64,000 bases of DNA from CADEED01 sp035995425 (GCA_035995425.1 DASYKM010000173.1:122118-186117), one strand, 5' to 3'. Shown: positions 35,950-44,765, counted from the stretch's first letter. Notes: generated by a model not told the origin, from the sequence alone. Made by a program: numbers and translations.

Positions 35950-36511
35950 CAAGCTCTGCGCACAGATCGAGCGCGTCGCGGTCTTCTCGCTGCGTGCGCT
36001 TCCCGAACATGAAGTGCCCGCCATCGAAGCGCACATCGCCGAGTGTGAGCAGTGCCGCAAGGAACTGAACCGGCTGCGTCCGATCGTCGATTTCTTCGTC
36101 GACTGGCCTACGGACGTCTTGCGCCCGTCGGAATCGCTGCAGGAGCGCCTGGCGCGGCGCATCGCCGCCGAGACTGGCGGAGACATCGTGTTGCCGACGA
36201 CGCGAGCCTGGACCGAACCGGAATGGGAGGAAGTCGCGCCGGGAATTTCCTGCAAGCTCCTGTCTTCGGACCCGGAACAGAATCGCGTGAGCATGCTGGT
36301 GCGGCTCGCGCCCGGAGTCGACTACCCGCCCCACACGCACGCGGGAGTCGAAGAATTGCACCTGCTCGATGGCGAGCTGTGGATCGATGACCGCAAACTC
36401 TATCCCGGAGATTTCAATCGCGCGGAGCCGGGCACCTCCGATCGGCGCGTGTGGAGCGAGACGGGTTGCACCTGCGTGTTGATCACCTCGCCGCGCGACG
36501 TGCTTCGTTGA
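35942..36511 (+). CDS. ChrR-type anti-sigma factor with zinc finger and cupin domain
   Basis: 189 residues from a TTG start; AGGAG lies 8 bases before it and no ATG is in frame until well inside the domain. The N-terminal anti-sigma zinc site is H-I-A-E-C-E-Q-C (His31, Cys35, Cys38). The C-terminal cupin carries PPHTHAGVEELHLLDGEL with the metal-binding H-x-H and E. In this family the N-terminal domain holds the sigma factor and the cupin senses the signal. Its 3' end overlaps the convergent DJ-1 gene by 29 bases, so antisense interference is possible. Confidence 0.88.
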   Translation: MDNKLCAQIERVAVFSLRALPEHEVPAIEAHIAECEQCRKELNRLRPIVDFFVDWPTDVLRPSESLQERLARRIAAETGGDIVLPTTRAWTEPEWEEVAPGISCKLLSSDPEQNRVSMLVRLAPGVDYPPHTHAGVEELHLLDGELWIDDRKLYPGDFNRAEPGTSDRRVWSETGCTCVLITSPRDVLR

Positions 36512-37607
36512 TTCCCCGCTGAGCAACCGGGAATCCGGGCCGCGGATATTCGAGCTGCAAGGCGACGAAGCTCGCGGTGGAGCTGCCATACATGCGCGTG
36601 ATGTCGGCGAGCGTCTGGTCGAGCACCTCGCCGGGCAAAAATCCATCGAGCGTCATGACAATGTCACGCGATGACTTCACGTCGGCTTCGGTGCGATCCG
36701 GCAACAGCATCAAGCCGCCTTTCGTGCGTACGGCGCCGGCCGTGCTTGCCAGTGTGAAGGCGCGGTTTCGAAATGTGCGCGAATACGCATCGGCGGCCAG
36801 TGCGAGCGAGATCTCGTCTTCGCCCGCGGAGACTTGAAGATCAATCGTCCGCTTTCGTGACAAGAGGTTCCGGATCGCCAGCGCGTAGGTCGAAGCGCGC
36901 ATATGGAACTGCTGGCTGTCGTGCTCGCTGCTCCAGTCGCTGACGCCGAGCTCTCTGGCGACGCGCGCCGCGGAGTCGGTGCCGGCAAACGCTTCGACGA
37001 GGGCGAGCGAGAGCGGAATGGCGGCGGTAACGCCGGCACTGGAGATCACCTTGCCGTCGGCGACATAGCGCGTGTTCTCCAACCACTGCGTATCCGGGAA
37101 TGCGTGCTCGCGTTTTGATTGCGTTGCCCAATGGCCGGTGGCGCGGTGGCCTTTGAACAAGCCTGCCTGGGCGACCACCATCGCTCCGTCGCAGATGCTC
37201 ACCACGGTGGCACCCTTGGCGGCTTGTGCGCGCAGCCAGTCCAGCACGATCGATTGCGCGGCACGACTCTCGAACATCATCGCCGGCACGATCACGTAGT
37301 CGGCACCGTCCGGAAATCGCTGATCGAAGGTGACGAGCGTGGCCTGCGGCTCGATGCGCAGCGCCGGACGCATCCGTATCGGGCCGGCGCCAGTGCCCAC
37401 GGCCAGCACCTCCGCCGCGCCAGACTGCGCAAGGATTCCATACGGAATCACGAAATCGATGAGCTCCGTGGCGTAGTTCTCACCGAGCACCGCGACGACC
37501 GGACGCGTGCGTTCGAACCGCCCCTGGTACGGCGCGATCTGCGCCTGCGCGGGGAGAAGCGCGCTCACGAGGAGCGCGCTTGCCCAAACAATAGATTGGC
37601 GAATCAC
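36483..37607 (-). CDS. DJ-1/PfpI-family secreted protein (paralogue 2)
   Basis: 374 residues from a GTG at 37607 that overlaps the stop of the metallothionein-like gene as GTGA. A signal peptide (ASALLVSALLPAQAQ) precedes the DJ-1 domain with nucleophile elbow SICDGAMVVAQAGL (Cys139) and ATGHW. The C-terminal half repeats the region seen in the protein at 26505-27656 (GEDEISLALAADAYSRTF; TLADITRMYGSSTASFVALQLEY), so the two are paralogues, one anchored and one exported. A much longer upstream frame exists but runs through other genes and is rejected. Activity unknown; the family includes amidase and chaperone-like members. Confidence 0.82.
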   Translation of the reverse strand: MIRQSIVWASALLVSALLPAQAQIAPYQGRFERTRPVVAVLGENYATELIDFVIPYGILAQSGAAEVLAVGTGAGPIRMRPALRIEPQATLVTFDQRFPDGADYVIVPAMMFESRAAQSIVLDWLRAQAAKGATVVSICDGAMVVAQAGLFKGHRATGHWATQSKREHAFPDTQWLENTRYVADGKVISSAGVTAAIPLSLALVEAFAGTDSAARVARELGVSDWSSEHDSQQFHMRASTYALAIRNLLSRKRTIDLQVSAGEDEISLALAADAYSRTFRNRAFTLASTAGAVRTKGGLMLLPDRTEADVKSSRDIVMTLDGFLPGEVLDQTLADITRMYGSSTASFVALQLEYPRPGFPVAQRGINEARRAAR

Positions 37608-37768
37608 GCTTTGGCACTCGTGGTCTTGGCGCACTTGCAGGCCGAGCCGCAGGCGCAACCGGGACCACAGCCGCAGGTCGCGGGCGCGGCAGCCTTCTGA
37701 CAACCGCAGGTGCACGTGGATCCGGCGCAGTTCTGGCAGCCGCAAGGCTTCTTGTTCGCTTCGTTCAT
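37604..37768 (-). CDS. Metallothionein-like cysteine-rich peptide (54 aa)
   Basis: A short gene of 54 codons plus stop. AGGAG sits 8 bases before the ATG at 37768. The peptide starts MNEANKKP and then has twelve cysteines, nearly all in C-x-C or C-x-x-C pairs (CGCQNC, CTCGC, CGCGPGC, CACGSAC, CKC), ending AKTTSAKA. The lack of aromatic residues and high Cys content are those of bacterial metallothioneins that bind Zn(II), Cu(I) or Cd(II). Its stop overlaps the DJ-1 start as GTGA, so both are translated together. The family is inferred from composition and spacing; metal preference is unknown. Confidence 0.8.
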   Translation of the reverse strand: MNEANKKPCGCQNCAGSTCTCGCQKAAAPATCGCGPGCACGSACKCAKTTSAKA

Positions 37769-37843
37769 GATGTTCTCCTCTGGGTGGTTGATATCGCCAG
37801 TGCAATCTACCGGCGCCCGCCCACAGAGCCTTGAACGAAACGG

Positions 37844-38605
37844 CTATTCGGGCCGCACGCTCGCCGGCGTGATGCCGAACATCTTCTTGAACGTGCGCGA
37901 GAAGTGCGCCGAGTCCGCAAAGCCGCCGGCGTGAGCGGCTTCCGTGAGCGACTTGCCACGCACATACGCCGACAGCGCGGCCTCGAGCCGCAGCCACAGC
38001 AGATACGGCCGAAAGCCGACACCGGTCTCGTGCATGAACAGATGCCGAAAGCGATCCGGCGACAGGTGCACGGCCGCAGCGATGGATTTGAGCGGAATCG
38101 AGTCGCTCAATCGCTCGCGTATCAATTCCAGCGCGCGCGCAATGCGCGCGTCGGGCAACTTGGCGGATGAAGCCGCGGCGCCAGCGAGCTTTGCGATCGC
38201 GGCGCGCGTGAGTGCAACGAGCTCGGCATCGGTCGCGCGTTTTTGGAAAGCGGTGGCGAACGCCGCCACTTCGGCCTTGAGCGCAGCGGCGGGCAGTGCG
38301 CAGATTCCCGCATCGCGATATCGAAGCTGAAGGATCCGACCTTCGCGCGACTCTGGCTCGACGAACACCTGCGCCATGAATTGCCCGCGCGCATCGAACG
38401 CATGCGGCTGCTGGGCGGCAACGATGGCGGCGGTATAGCTTTTCCAACTCTCGGACGGGCGCTGCAGCTTCACGCGTCCGGGTTGAAAGGGCAGCGTGAT
38501 CTGTAACGCGTGATGGGAGTGGAGGCCGGCCGGTTCGCCGGCAAGCCCGATCCACAGGCTGCCGCTGCGCCACATGACGATTCTTCCGGAGGCGCTGGGT
38601 TTCAT
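37844..38605 (-). CDS. AraC-family regulator
   Basis: 253 residues from the ATG at 38605, which overlaps the stop of the MocR-like gene as ATGA. The N-terminal cupin-like part is HSHHALQITLPFQPG; the C-terminal HTH pair is IPLKSIAAAVHLSPDRFRHL and LTEAAHAGGFADSAHFSRTF, ending FGITPASVRP. It lies 75 bases upstream of the metallothionein-like gene on the same strand and may control it, or be part of one long transcript with it. Confidence 0.9.
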   Translation of the reverse strand: MKPSASGRIVMWRSGSLWIGLAGEPAGLHSHHALQITLPFQPGRVKLQRPSESWKSYTAAIVAAQQPHAFDARGQFMAQVFVEPESREGRILQLRYRDAGICALPAAALKAEVAAFATAFQKRATDAELVALTRAAIAKLAGAAASSAKLPDARIARALELIRERLSDSIPLKSIAAAVHLSPDRFRHLFMHETGVGFRPYLLWLRLEAALSAYVRGKSLTEAAHAGGFADSAHFSRTFKKMFGITPASVRPE

Positions 38606-40035
38606 AGAACCTCGCCCAGTCGCCTGATGCCCTCGCGAATCTCCGCTTCCTTCATGCGCGAAAAACCGAGCATCCATCCGGCTCTCGCGGGCTTGGTCAG
38701 AAAGTAGCGCGAGATGCCATATATCCCGACGCCGCGGGCGGCGGCCTTGTCGACCACCATGCTTTCCGCGACGCGCTTGCGCGGCCACAGAACGACGTGG
38801 GCGCCGGCGCCTTCACCGGTGATTTCGACCCGGTCGCCGAGATATCGGCCGACGGAGTCGCGCAGCACGTCGCGACGCGCGGTGTTTCTGCGTCGCACGC
38901 GGCGCAAATGCCGCTCATACACGCCGGTGTTGATGAACTCGGCGAGCGCCTCCTGCTCGAGCGTGGCCGTGTGGCGGTCGCAGAGCCACTTGGCCGATGT
39001 GAAGGTGGCAACCAGGCTTTGCGGCACGACCAGGTAGCCGATGCGCAGCGCCGAGAAGACCGTGCGCGAAAACGTCCCGACGTAGAGGACGCGCCCCTCG
39101 GTATCCAGGCCCTGCAGGGATTCGAGCGGCTGCGCGCCGTAGTGAAACTCGCCGTCGTAGTCGTCCTCGACGATCAATGCATCGTTGTGCCTGGCCCAGT
39201 CGAGCAACGCCATGCGCCGCGCCAGCGGCAGGACGACGCCGGTGGGAAACTGGTGTGACGGCGTGACGAAGGCAACGCGGGCGTCGGCCGGCAGCCGCGC
39301 GGGATCGATGCCGTCGCGGTCGACCGGCACGGGCAGCAGGCGCGCGCCGGCGGCGCGCAGGACCTCGCGAGTGCCCTGATAGTTAGGGTTCTCGATGGCG
39401 ACTCGATCGCCGCGGTCGATCAGCACGCGCGCAATCAGGTCGAGCGCCTGCTGCGAGCCGTTGACGACGATCACTTGCGACGGCTCGCAGACCACGGCAC
39501 GAGACCGTCGCAGGTGCACGGAGATGGCGTGGCGCAGGGCGAGACTTCCGGCGGCCGGCCCATAGTCGAGCTCGCGTCCCGGCGTCTTGCGCGCGTGCCG
39601 CAGCAGCGTGCGGCGCCACGCTTCGAACGGAAACGTGGCGACGTCGCTGCGTCCGTAGGCGAAATCGTAACGCAGCGCCGCAGCTTGTTTGCCCGGGATA
39701 TCGACGATTGTCGCGGCGGCCGCCGCGGCGGACCCGAAGCGCGACAACTTCACTTTGCGTGGACTGGCGCGGCCGCCCGGTTGGCGCGCGCGCAGCGCTT
39801 CGGCCACATAGGTTCCCGAACCGGCGCGACCCGCCACGAAACCTTCGGCGAGCAGGTGTTCGTAGGCCAGCACCACTGCGGTTCGCGAAACCTGCAGCTG
39901 TTCCGCCAGCTCGCGCGTCGACGGTAGACGTTCACGCGCGCGCAGCGTGCCGCGCAGGATTGCCTGGCGGAACCAGTGGTAGATCTGCCGCGACAGCGGC
40001 ACGCCGTTCTTTGAAAGTGGTATGGCGGATGGCAC
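38602..40035 (-). CDS. MocR/PdxR-type GntR regulator with aminotransferase domain
   Basis: 477 residues from a GTG at 40035. The N-terminal winged helix reads SRQIYHWFRQAILRG, RLPSTRELAEQLQVSRTAVV and YEHLLAEGFV (GntR). The rest is a fold-type I aminotransferase domain with NPNYQGTREVL, VTPSHQFPTG, the acidic IVEDDYDGEF and a PLP-lysine region VLYVGTFSRTVFSALRIGYLV; the usual catalytic lysine position (SK) reads S-R-T, so PLP might bind without a normal Schiff-base lysine, though other lysines are not excluded. MocR proteins sense PLP or amino acids. Coupled by ATGA with the AraC gene. Confidence 0.87.
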   Translation of the reverse strand: MPSAIPLSKNGVPLSRQIYHWFRQAILRGTLRARERLPSTRELAEQLQVSRTAVVLAYEHLLAEGFVAGRAGSGTYVAEALRARQPGGRASPRKVKLSRFGSAAAAAATIVDIPGKQAAALRYDFAYGRSDVATFPFEAWRRTLLRHARKTPGRELDYGPAAGSLALRHAISVHLRRSRAVVCEPSQVIVVNGSQQALDLIARVLIDRGDRVAIENPNYQGTREVLRAAGARLLPVPVDRDGIDPARLPADARVAFVTPSHQFPTGVVLPLARRMALLDWARHNDALIVEDDYDGEFHYGAQPLESLQGLDTEGRVLYVGTFSRTVFSALRIGYLVVPQSLVATFTSAKWLCDRHTATLEQEALAEFINTGVYERHLRRVRRRNTARRDVLRDSVGRYLGDRVEITGEGAGAHVVLWPRKRVAESMVVDKAAARGVGIYGISRYFLTKPARAGWMLGFSRMKEAEIREGIRRLGEVL

Positions 40036-40082
40036 AAAAAGCGGACCTTTGAAAAAACCAGTCTGTCAGGCACGCTCGAAAG

Positions 40083-40619
40083 ATGAAAGCGCAGCGACGT
40101 ATTTGGATTTGTCTCCTGGCGTGCGGGCTGGCGCTGGGCATTCAGCCCGTGCAGGCCGCCGAGCGGGACTTCGACTTCCATGTCGGCACGTGGAAAACCC
40201 ATCTGTCGCGCCTTCAGCATCCGTTGACTGGATCCAAGAGCTGGGTCGACTACGATGGAACGACGCGGGTCCGGAAGGTCTGGAACGGCAACGCCAACCT
40301 CGTGGAGCTCACGGCCGACGGACCCGCGGGTCACATCGAAGCGTTGAGCCTGCGCTTGTACAACCCCGAAGCGAGGCAGTGGAGCCTCAATTTTTCGAAC
40401 ATCAAGAGCGGCACGCTGAGTCCGCCCACCATCGGTGAATTCAAGAACGGGCGGGGCGAGTTCTTCTCAGCGGAAACATTGAATGGCCGGGCCATTCTCG
40501 TTCGCTTCGTGATCTTCGACATCACGGCGAATTCGGTCCGGTTCGAGCAATCGTTCTCGGACGATGGCGGCAAGACCTGGGAGCTGAACTGGGTCGCCGT
40601 CGATACCAGGGTGAACTGA
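40083..40619 (+). CDS. Secreted DUF1579-like protein
   Basis: 178 residues with a signal peptide (ICLLACGLALGIQPVQAAE). The mature start FDFHVGTWKTHL and later TRVRKVWNGNANLVEL, FFSAETLNGRAILVRF and a final SFSDDGGKTWELNW match lipocalin-like proteins of the DUF1579 type, annotated as unknown. The divergent MocR gene starts only 47 bases away, so the two may share a control region. Confidence 0.75.
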   Translation: MKAQRRIWICLLACGLALGIQPVQAAERDFDFHVGTWKTHLSRLQHPLTGSKSWVDYDGTTRVRKVWNGNANLVELTADGPAGHIEALSLRLYNPEARQWSLNFSNIKSGTLSPPTIGEFKNGRGEFFSAETLNGRAILVRFVIFDITANSVRFEQSFSDDGGKTWELNWVAVDTRVN

Positions 40620-40646
40620 CTCACCGCTGAGTGTACGCTGCCCGGC

Positions 40647-41186
40647 GTGTCTCCCAAGTATTCGGTTTCGATCGCGAGCGTCCGCGACGCGCGCGCACTG
40701 GTGGCGCTGCGCACCTCCGTCGCGCACGACATGACGCAACGGTTTGGCGCGGGCGACTGGTCCGCAACCCCGGATGAGACCGATGTCGTAGGGCAGGTGA
40801 GCGCGTCGCGCGTGTTAGTGGCGCGCGGCGATGCCGGGATCATCGGCACGGTTCGCCTGGCGAAGGCCTTGCCCTGGGCCATCGACTCGAGCTCATTCAC
40901 TCCCGTCGCGACCGCGCTCTATGTTCTGGGTCTGGCCGTTGCGCCGGATGCGCGGGGGCAGGGAGTCGGGCGGCTGCTCATGGACGCGGCGAAAGAGACC
41001 GCCCGTTCGGATGCCGCGGATGCGCTGTGGCTGGATGCGTTCGATCACGTCGCCGGGGCGGGGCCGTTCTATATAAAGAGTGGCTTTCGCGCCGTCGGGC
41101 GCACCAAGCACAAAGAAGTGACCCTGATCTATTACGAGTGGCTTCGTAGCGTCGTTGCGCGCTCTATTACAGATGTCATAGGATAA
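40647..41186 (+). CDS. GNAT-family N-acetyltransferase
   Basis: 179 residues from a GTG start. The central strand YVLGLAVAPDARGQGVGRLL has the classic GNAT acetyl-CoA loop (R-G-Q-G-V-G), followed by LWLDAFDHVAGAGPFYIKSGF. Substrate unknown. It starts 27 bases after the previous gene and may be cotranscribed with it. Confidence 0.88.
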   Translation: MSPKYSVSIASVRDARALVALRTSVAHDMTQRFGAGDWSATPDETDVVGQVSASRVLVARGDAGIIGTVRLAKALPWAIDSSSFTPVATALYVLGLAVAPDARGQGVGRLLMDAAKETARSDAADALWLDAFDHVAGAGPFYIKSGFRAVGRTKHKEVTLIYYEWLRSVVARSITDVIG

Positions 41187-41225
41187 GCCACAGTTGTAGT
41201 CCGGATACCGGGGAGTGCATGCGGA

Positions 41226-42377
41226 ATGCTCAAGTGGTTCCCGCTCTTGTGGGCAAATCTGACGCGCAAGAGACTCCGGACCGCATTGACGATCATCTTG
41301 GTGGTCGCGACATTCACGCTCTTCGGTTTGCTCGAGTCATTTCGACACGCCGTAACTACCTATGCCGACGACTTCTCCAATGCGCTCGTAGTGCAAAGTC
41401 GAAATGTTCCCTTGCCTTACGCTCACGTGCAGAGGGTGCAGGCCATCGAGGGGATCAAGAGCGCCTGTGGCGTCATGCTCGTCTTCGGGCAGGTGGCAGC
41501 GCAACGGCCTGCCATGGTTCAAGCCGTATCGACTGCAGAACTCTTCGCTGTCTATCCCGGCATCAAACTCGACGACGCAGCGCGCCAGCGCTGGCATCGG
41601 GAGCGCACCGCGGCCCTGGTCGATCAGAAGGTAGCTGCCGCGAACGGTTGGAAAGTCGGTGACCGCGTCATGCTAGCGGGTTCGGCAGATGGCGTCGTTT
41701 TCCAGCGTCCGGACGGTCGTAACTCGCTGGAGATGGTCATCGCCGGCATCTATTCGACTGCTAACAACCTCGCGGCGAAAGGCATCTTCGCCAGGTATGA
41801 CTATGTCAGGGACGTGGTTGGGTCCGACCGGGCCGGCCTCGAGTACATCACCGTGCGCATTCGCGATGACCAGGATGTGGATGCCATGCGGAGCATCATC
41901 GATGCGAAGTTCCAGAACTCCGCCGCTCCGACCAAGACGTATTCCTTCCGCGCTCTGCTGCGTGCCTACTACGGAACGTTCAGAGACTTGTCAGCGCTGT
42001 CTTCCATCGTGCTCTCGATCACTTTCGTGACGCTGCTGCTCGTCGCAGGCAGCGTGCTCGCCCTGGCTCAGCAAGAGCGCATCCGCGAGGTGGCGGTGCT
42101 GGAGGTGCTCGGCTTTGCGCGACTGCGATTGCTTGGGCTCCTGGCGATGGAGGTACTCGCGCTAACAGGGCCTGCGGCGTTCGCGGGTCTGATCCTTGCC
42201 GGACTTCTGGGCAATCAGATCGATGTCGGTGTTGCGGTTGCGTCGAACGGCGTACTTCCGCAACACACGTTTGCCGCCGCATTGAGTTTGCTGGTCGTGT
42301 TGGCGGTGGCGGTTTTCATTGTCCCGGCGGTGCGCATGATCCGTACTCCGCTCGCGCTCAATCTGCGTGGCGAGTAG
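41226..42377 (+). CDS. MacB/FtsX-type ABC transporter permease (1 of 2)
   Basis: 383 residues. One N-terminal transmembrane helix (RTALTIILVVATFTLFGLLE), a periplasmic MacB_PCD-like domain of about 220 residues, then three C-terminal helices (SIVLSITFVTLLLVAGSVLAL, LGLLAMEVLALTGPAAFAGLIL, and AAALSLLVVLAVAVFIVPAV) with the QQERIREVAVLEVLGFA coupling-helix region typical of FtsX domains. It forms a pair with the next gene. No ATPase gene is next to them in this window. Confidence 0.88.
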   Translation: MLKWFPLLWANLTRKRLRTALTIILVVATFTLFGLLESFRHAVTTYADDFSNALVVQSRNVPLPYAHVQRVQAIEGIKSACGVMLVFGQVAAQRPAMVQAVSTAELFAVYPGIKLDDAARQRWHRERTAALVDQKVAAANGWKVGDRVMLAGSADGVVFQRPDGRNSLEMVIAGIYSTANNLAAKGIFARYDYVRDVVGSDRAGLEYITVRIRDDQDVDAMRSIIDAKFQNSAAPTKTYSFRALLRAYYGTFRDLSALSSIVLSITFVTLLLVAGSVLALAQQERIREVAVLEVLGFARLRLLGLLAMEVLALTGPAAFAGLILAGLLGNQIDVGVAVASNGVLPQHTFAAALSLLVVLAVAVFIVPAVRMIRTPLALNLRGE

Positions 42378-42384
42378 CCGCATC

Positions 42385-43578
42385 ATGGCAACGTCTGTCT
42401 CGCAATTCTGCTCGCTGCTCGGCGTGTACCTGCGGGACTGGCCTGGTCGAATCGGCACGCTGATGGTTGGAGTCGCCGGCGCGGCGGGTACCACATTCAT
42501 ATTTGTATCGGTGCTGGCCATCGCGAATGGTGTCGAGGATGCGGCCGAGCGCGCCGGTGACAATGATGTGGTGCTCGTCGTTCAGCGTGCCGCCGAAGTT
42601 GAAATGGCCAGCAGTCTTTCTGATGCTGATCTCGACGCGATAACCGCGCGGATGAACGATGACGCTTTAAGCGCTATTGCCCGTACCAGCTTCGCGTCCG
42701 CGGAACTGGTCAAGATGGTGGATACGATCTCGCAAGGCGGTGAGTATGGGGCCCAAGTGCTTGCGCGCGGCGTCAGTGCTTCGGGGCTGGAAATGCGGAG
42801 GCATTTTCGAATCGTAACGGGTCGCGCCTTCACGCCGGGAAAGCTGGAAGTGATCGTTGGCAGACAGCTGGCGCGCGAAATTACCGGGTTGGGTATCGGG
42901 CAGACTGTCACCGGGACGGCGCAGGAGTGGAATATCGTCGGCGTCTTCGAAGACAACGGAGGCCTCGGAGAATCCGAGGTATGGATGGATCTCGACACCG
43001 CGCGCATGGAATCCGGTGAGCGCAGCAACGTCAGCTCAGTGAGAGTCCGCATCGCGTCGGCGACAGACTTGTCGAAGATCCGTGCGCTAATCGAAGCGGA
43101 TCCGCGGCATCAACTGCGGGTTTTCACGGAGCGCGAGTATCAGGCGCATCAATCGGAAGCACTGCTTCGGCGGGTGCGACTGCTCGCGGTGGTGCTGGCG
43201 CTATTACTAGGCATAGGCGCTGTGATCGCGACAATGAATGCGATGAACAGCGTGATTGCCAAGCGGCAACAGTCAGTGGCGACGCTGCGGGCTTTGGGTT
43301 TCGGTGCGGCTCCTGCCGCGGCTGCCGTGTTCGTAGAGGCGGCGTTATTAGGGCTGGTAGGTGGAGTGATTGGCGCCGCGCTTAGCGTCGCGCTGGCCGA
43401 CGGGTTTGGATTGTCCTTGCTGAATGCGAACACTCATGCACCCATCGCGCTCGATGCCCATGTGACATTCAAGAGTGCGCTTCAGGGCGTGACGGCCGGC
43501 GCACTACTCGGAATATTGGCGGCGGTGCTTCCGAGCGTCACCGTTGCTCGGACGCCAATCCTCTACGGATTACGATAG
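42385..43578 (+). CDS. MacB/FtsX-type ABC transporter permease (2 of 2)
   Basis: 397 residues from the ATG at 42385; a GTG at 42367 would overlap the previous gene. Same layout as its partner: N-terminal helix (GRIGTLMVGVAGAAGTTFIF), periplasmic domain, and three C-terminal helices with KRQQSVATLRALGFG as the FtsX coupling helix. The pair probably exports or removes a lipid-linked or peptide substrate with an ATPase encoded elsewhere. Its stop overlaps the convergent gene at 43563 by 16 bases. Confidence 0.87.
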   Translation: MATSVSQFCSLLGVYLRDWPGRIGTLMVGVAGAAGTTFIFVSVLAIANGVEDAAERAGDNDVVLVVQRAAEVEMASSLSDADLDAITARMNDDALSAIARTSFASAELVKMVDTISQGGEYGAQVLARGVSASGLEMRRHFRIVTGRAFTPGKLEVIVGRQLAREITGLGIGQTVTGTAQEWNIVGVFEDNGGLGESEVWMDLDTARMESGERSNVSSVRVRIASATDLSKIRALIEADPRHQLRVFTEREYQAHQSEALLRRVRLLAVVLALLLGIGAVIATMNAMNSVIAKRQQSVATLRALGFGAAPAAAAVFVEAALLGLVGGVIGAALSVALADGFGLSLLNANTHAPIALDAHVTFKSALQGVTAGALLGILAAVLPSVTVARTPILYGLR

Positions 43579-43941
43579 TTCGAATCAGTTGCTGCCACTG
43601 CCCGGAAGGCGCCGCCGAGATGCATGGCGAATGGCTTGCCGGCATCGATCCTCACCTCGGTCACGCGCGGGCTCTTGCGCCAGTTTGAATAGTCGAGCTC
43701 GAGCGGGATGTCGAGGAACGCAGGCTTGGGACACCTCGCGAAGCCGCACTCGCGTTTCAACCACGGTTTCGCGGTGGGCTTGGCGCAGTCAGGCAGACCG
43801 ACGCGCCAAACCGAAAATCCGGAAACGGAAATTCCAGCGAGCCGGATCCTTGCGGTCGGGGGTGGGAGTGGCTGTTGCCGGCTCCTCCGCCATGGCAACG
43901 ACGCATGAGAGGAGTGCAATCGCGCGCCATAGGTTTCGCAT
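43563..43941 (-). pseudogene. Small secreted protein gene, apparently frameshifted
   Basis: From the ATG at 43941 the frame gives a good signal peptide (NLWRAIALLSCVVAMAEEPA) and then TPDRKDPARWNF, but stops at about 43789. A different frame carries the more protein-like remainder (ISVSGFSVWRVGLPDC, LKRECGFARCPKPAFLDI, VTEVRIDAGKPFAMHLGGAF) to the stop at 43563. One indel near 43840-43850 would join them. Either a young pseudogene or a sequencing error. No family recognised. Confidence 0.5.
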
Positions 43942-44022
43942 GGCGCGATATTAGCGATTTGCCCCGTCGAAATGCGACGCGGTCGATTCCCAACCAGGCG
44001 CCGCCAGTCAAGGCTTGCAGCA

Positions 44023-44763
44023 ATGAAAGACGTTCCTGGAAAGCGCTGGCCGATATTCCTGGGCCTCGCCGGATTCGCGGCCGGATTCTTCGGGCCCATG
44101 ATTTTCGTTCCCGACGCAAATCAGGGACCGATGGTCGGCATCTTCATCTCAGGGCCCGCCGGCGTGGCGCTGGGTTTCGTTCTCTACGCGTTCTGCTCTT
44201 TGCTGAAGGTGACGGCGCAAAACCAATGGCGCCTGTTGTTAGGCACGCTGGTTGTCGGCGTCCTGGCGACGCTGCTTGGCGTCCAGCCTTCGCCCGCGTT
44301 GCAGGGGACGATCCTCGAAGCAGAGGTGATGTCCTGTTCTTCGCCGCGGGCGGTTGAAGCGGAAACGCTGAAGTACTGGGACGCGCGCATCGCCGAGGTC
44401 ACCTGGTCGCCGCCGCGGGAAGGGTGGCGGCAGGACATGCGTGCGACGTTGCAGGAAGCGCCCGGTGCAGTCGTGGCCGTACGAGTGCTGCGCGAAAATT
44501 CCGTGTTCGAAGATCGCAAGCCGTGGAACCACGGCACGCTCTTCGCCAGCGGGTGGGTGGCGAAGGCCGAGGAGAAGTCGTTCTACGGCGCGGAGGAGTC
44601 CTGCGATGAATATCCCAGCGGACGCCGCTTCAAGGCCTTCGAGAGCCATGACCTCAACGGAAAGATTGAGCCGCCGATAGTTTGGCCGCCGACAGATGCG
44701 GCGCAGGCGATCAATGCGTCATCGTTTTCCGCGGTGCCGGAGCGGTTCAAAGCGCTGCAATAG
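44023..44763 (+). CDS. Membrane protein of unknown function
   Basis: 246 residues from the ATG at 44023. Three hydrophobic segments in the first 90 residues (WPIFLGLAGFAAGFFGPMIF, MVGIFISGPAGVALGFVLYA, WRLLLGTLVVGVLATLLG) are followed by a soluble, Trp-rich region of about 150 residues with a cysteine pair. No family recognised. It ends 2 bases before the convergent TonB-C-like gene. Confidence 0.65.
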   Translation: MKDVPGKRWPIFLGLAGFAAGFFGPMIFVPDANQGPMVGIFISGPAGVALGFVLYAFCSLLKVTAQNQWRLLLGTLVVGVLATLLGVQPSPALQGTILEAEVMSCSSPRAVEAETLKYWDARIAEVTWSPPREGWRQDMRATLQEAPGAVVAVRVLRENSVFEDRKPWNHGTLFASGWVAKAEEKSFYGAEESCDEYPSGRRFKAFESHDLNGKIEPPIVWPPTDAAQAINASSFSAVPERFKALQ

Positions 44764-44765
44764 CG

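Noticed and set aside
37608..38573. N-terminal extension of the DJ-1 gene to 696 residues
   Set aside because: It passes through the AraC and metallothionein-like genes in another frame; signal peptide and GTGA coupling set the start at 37607.
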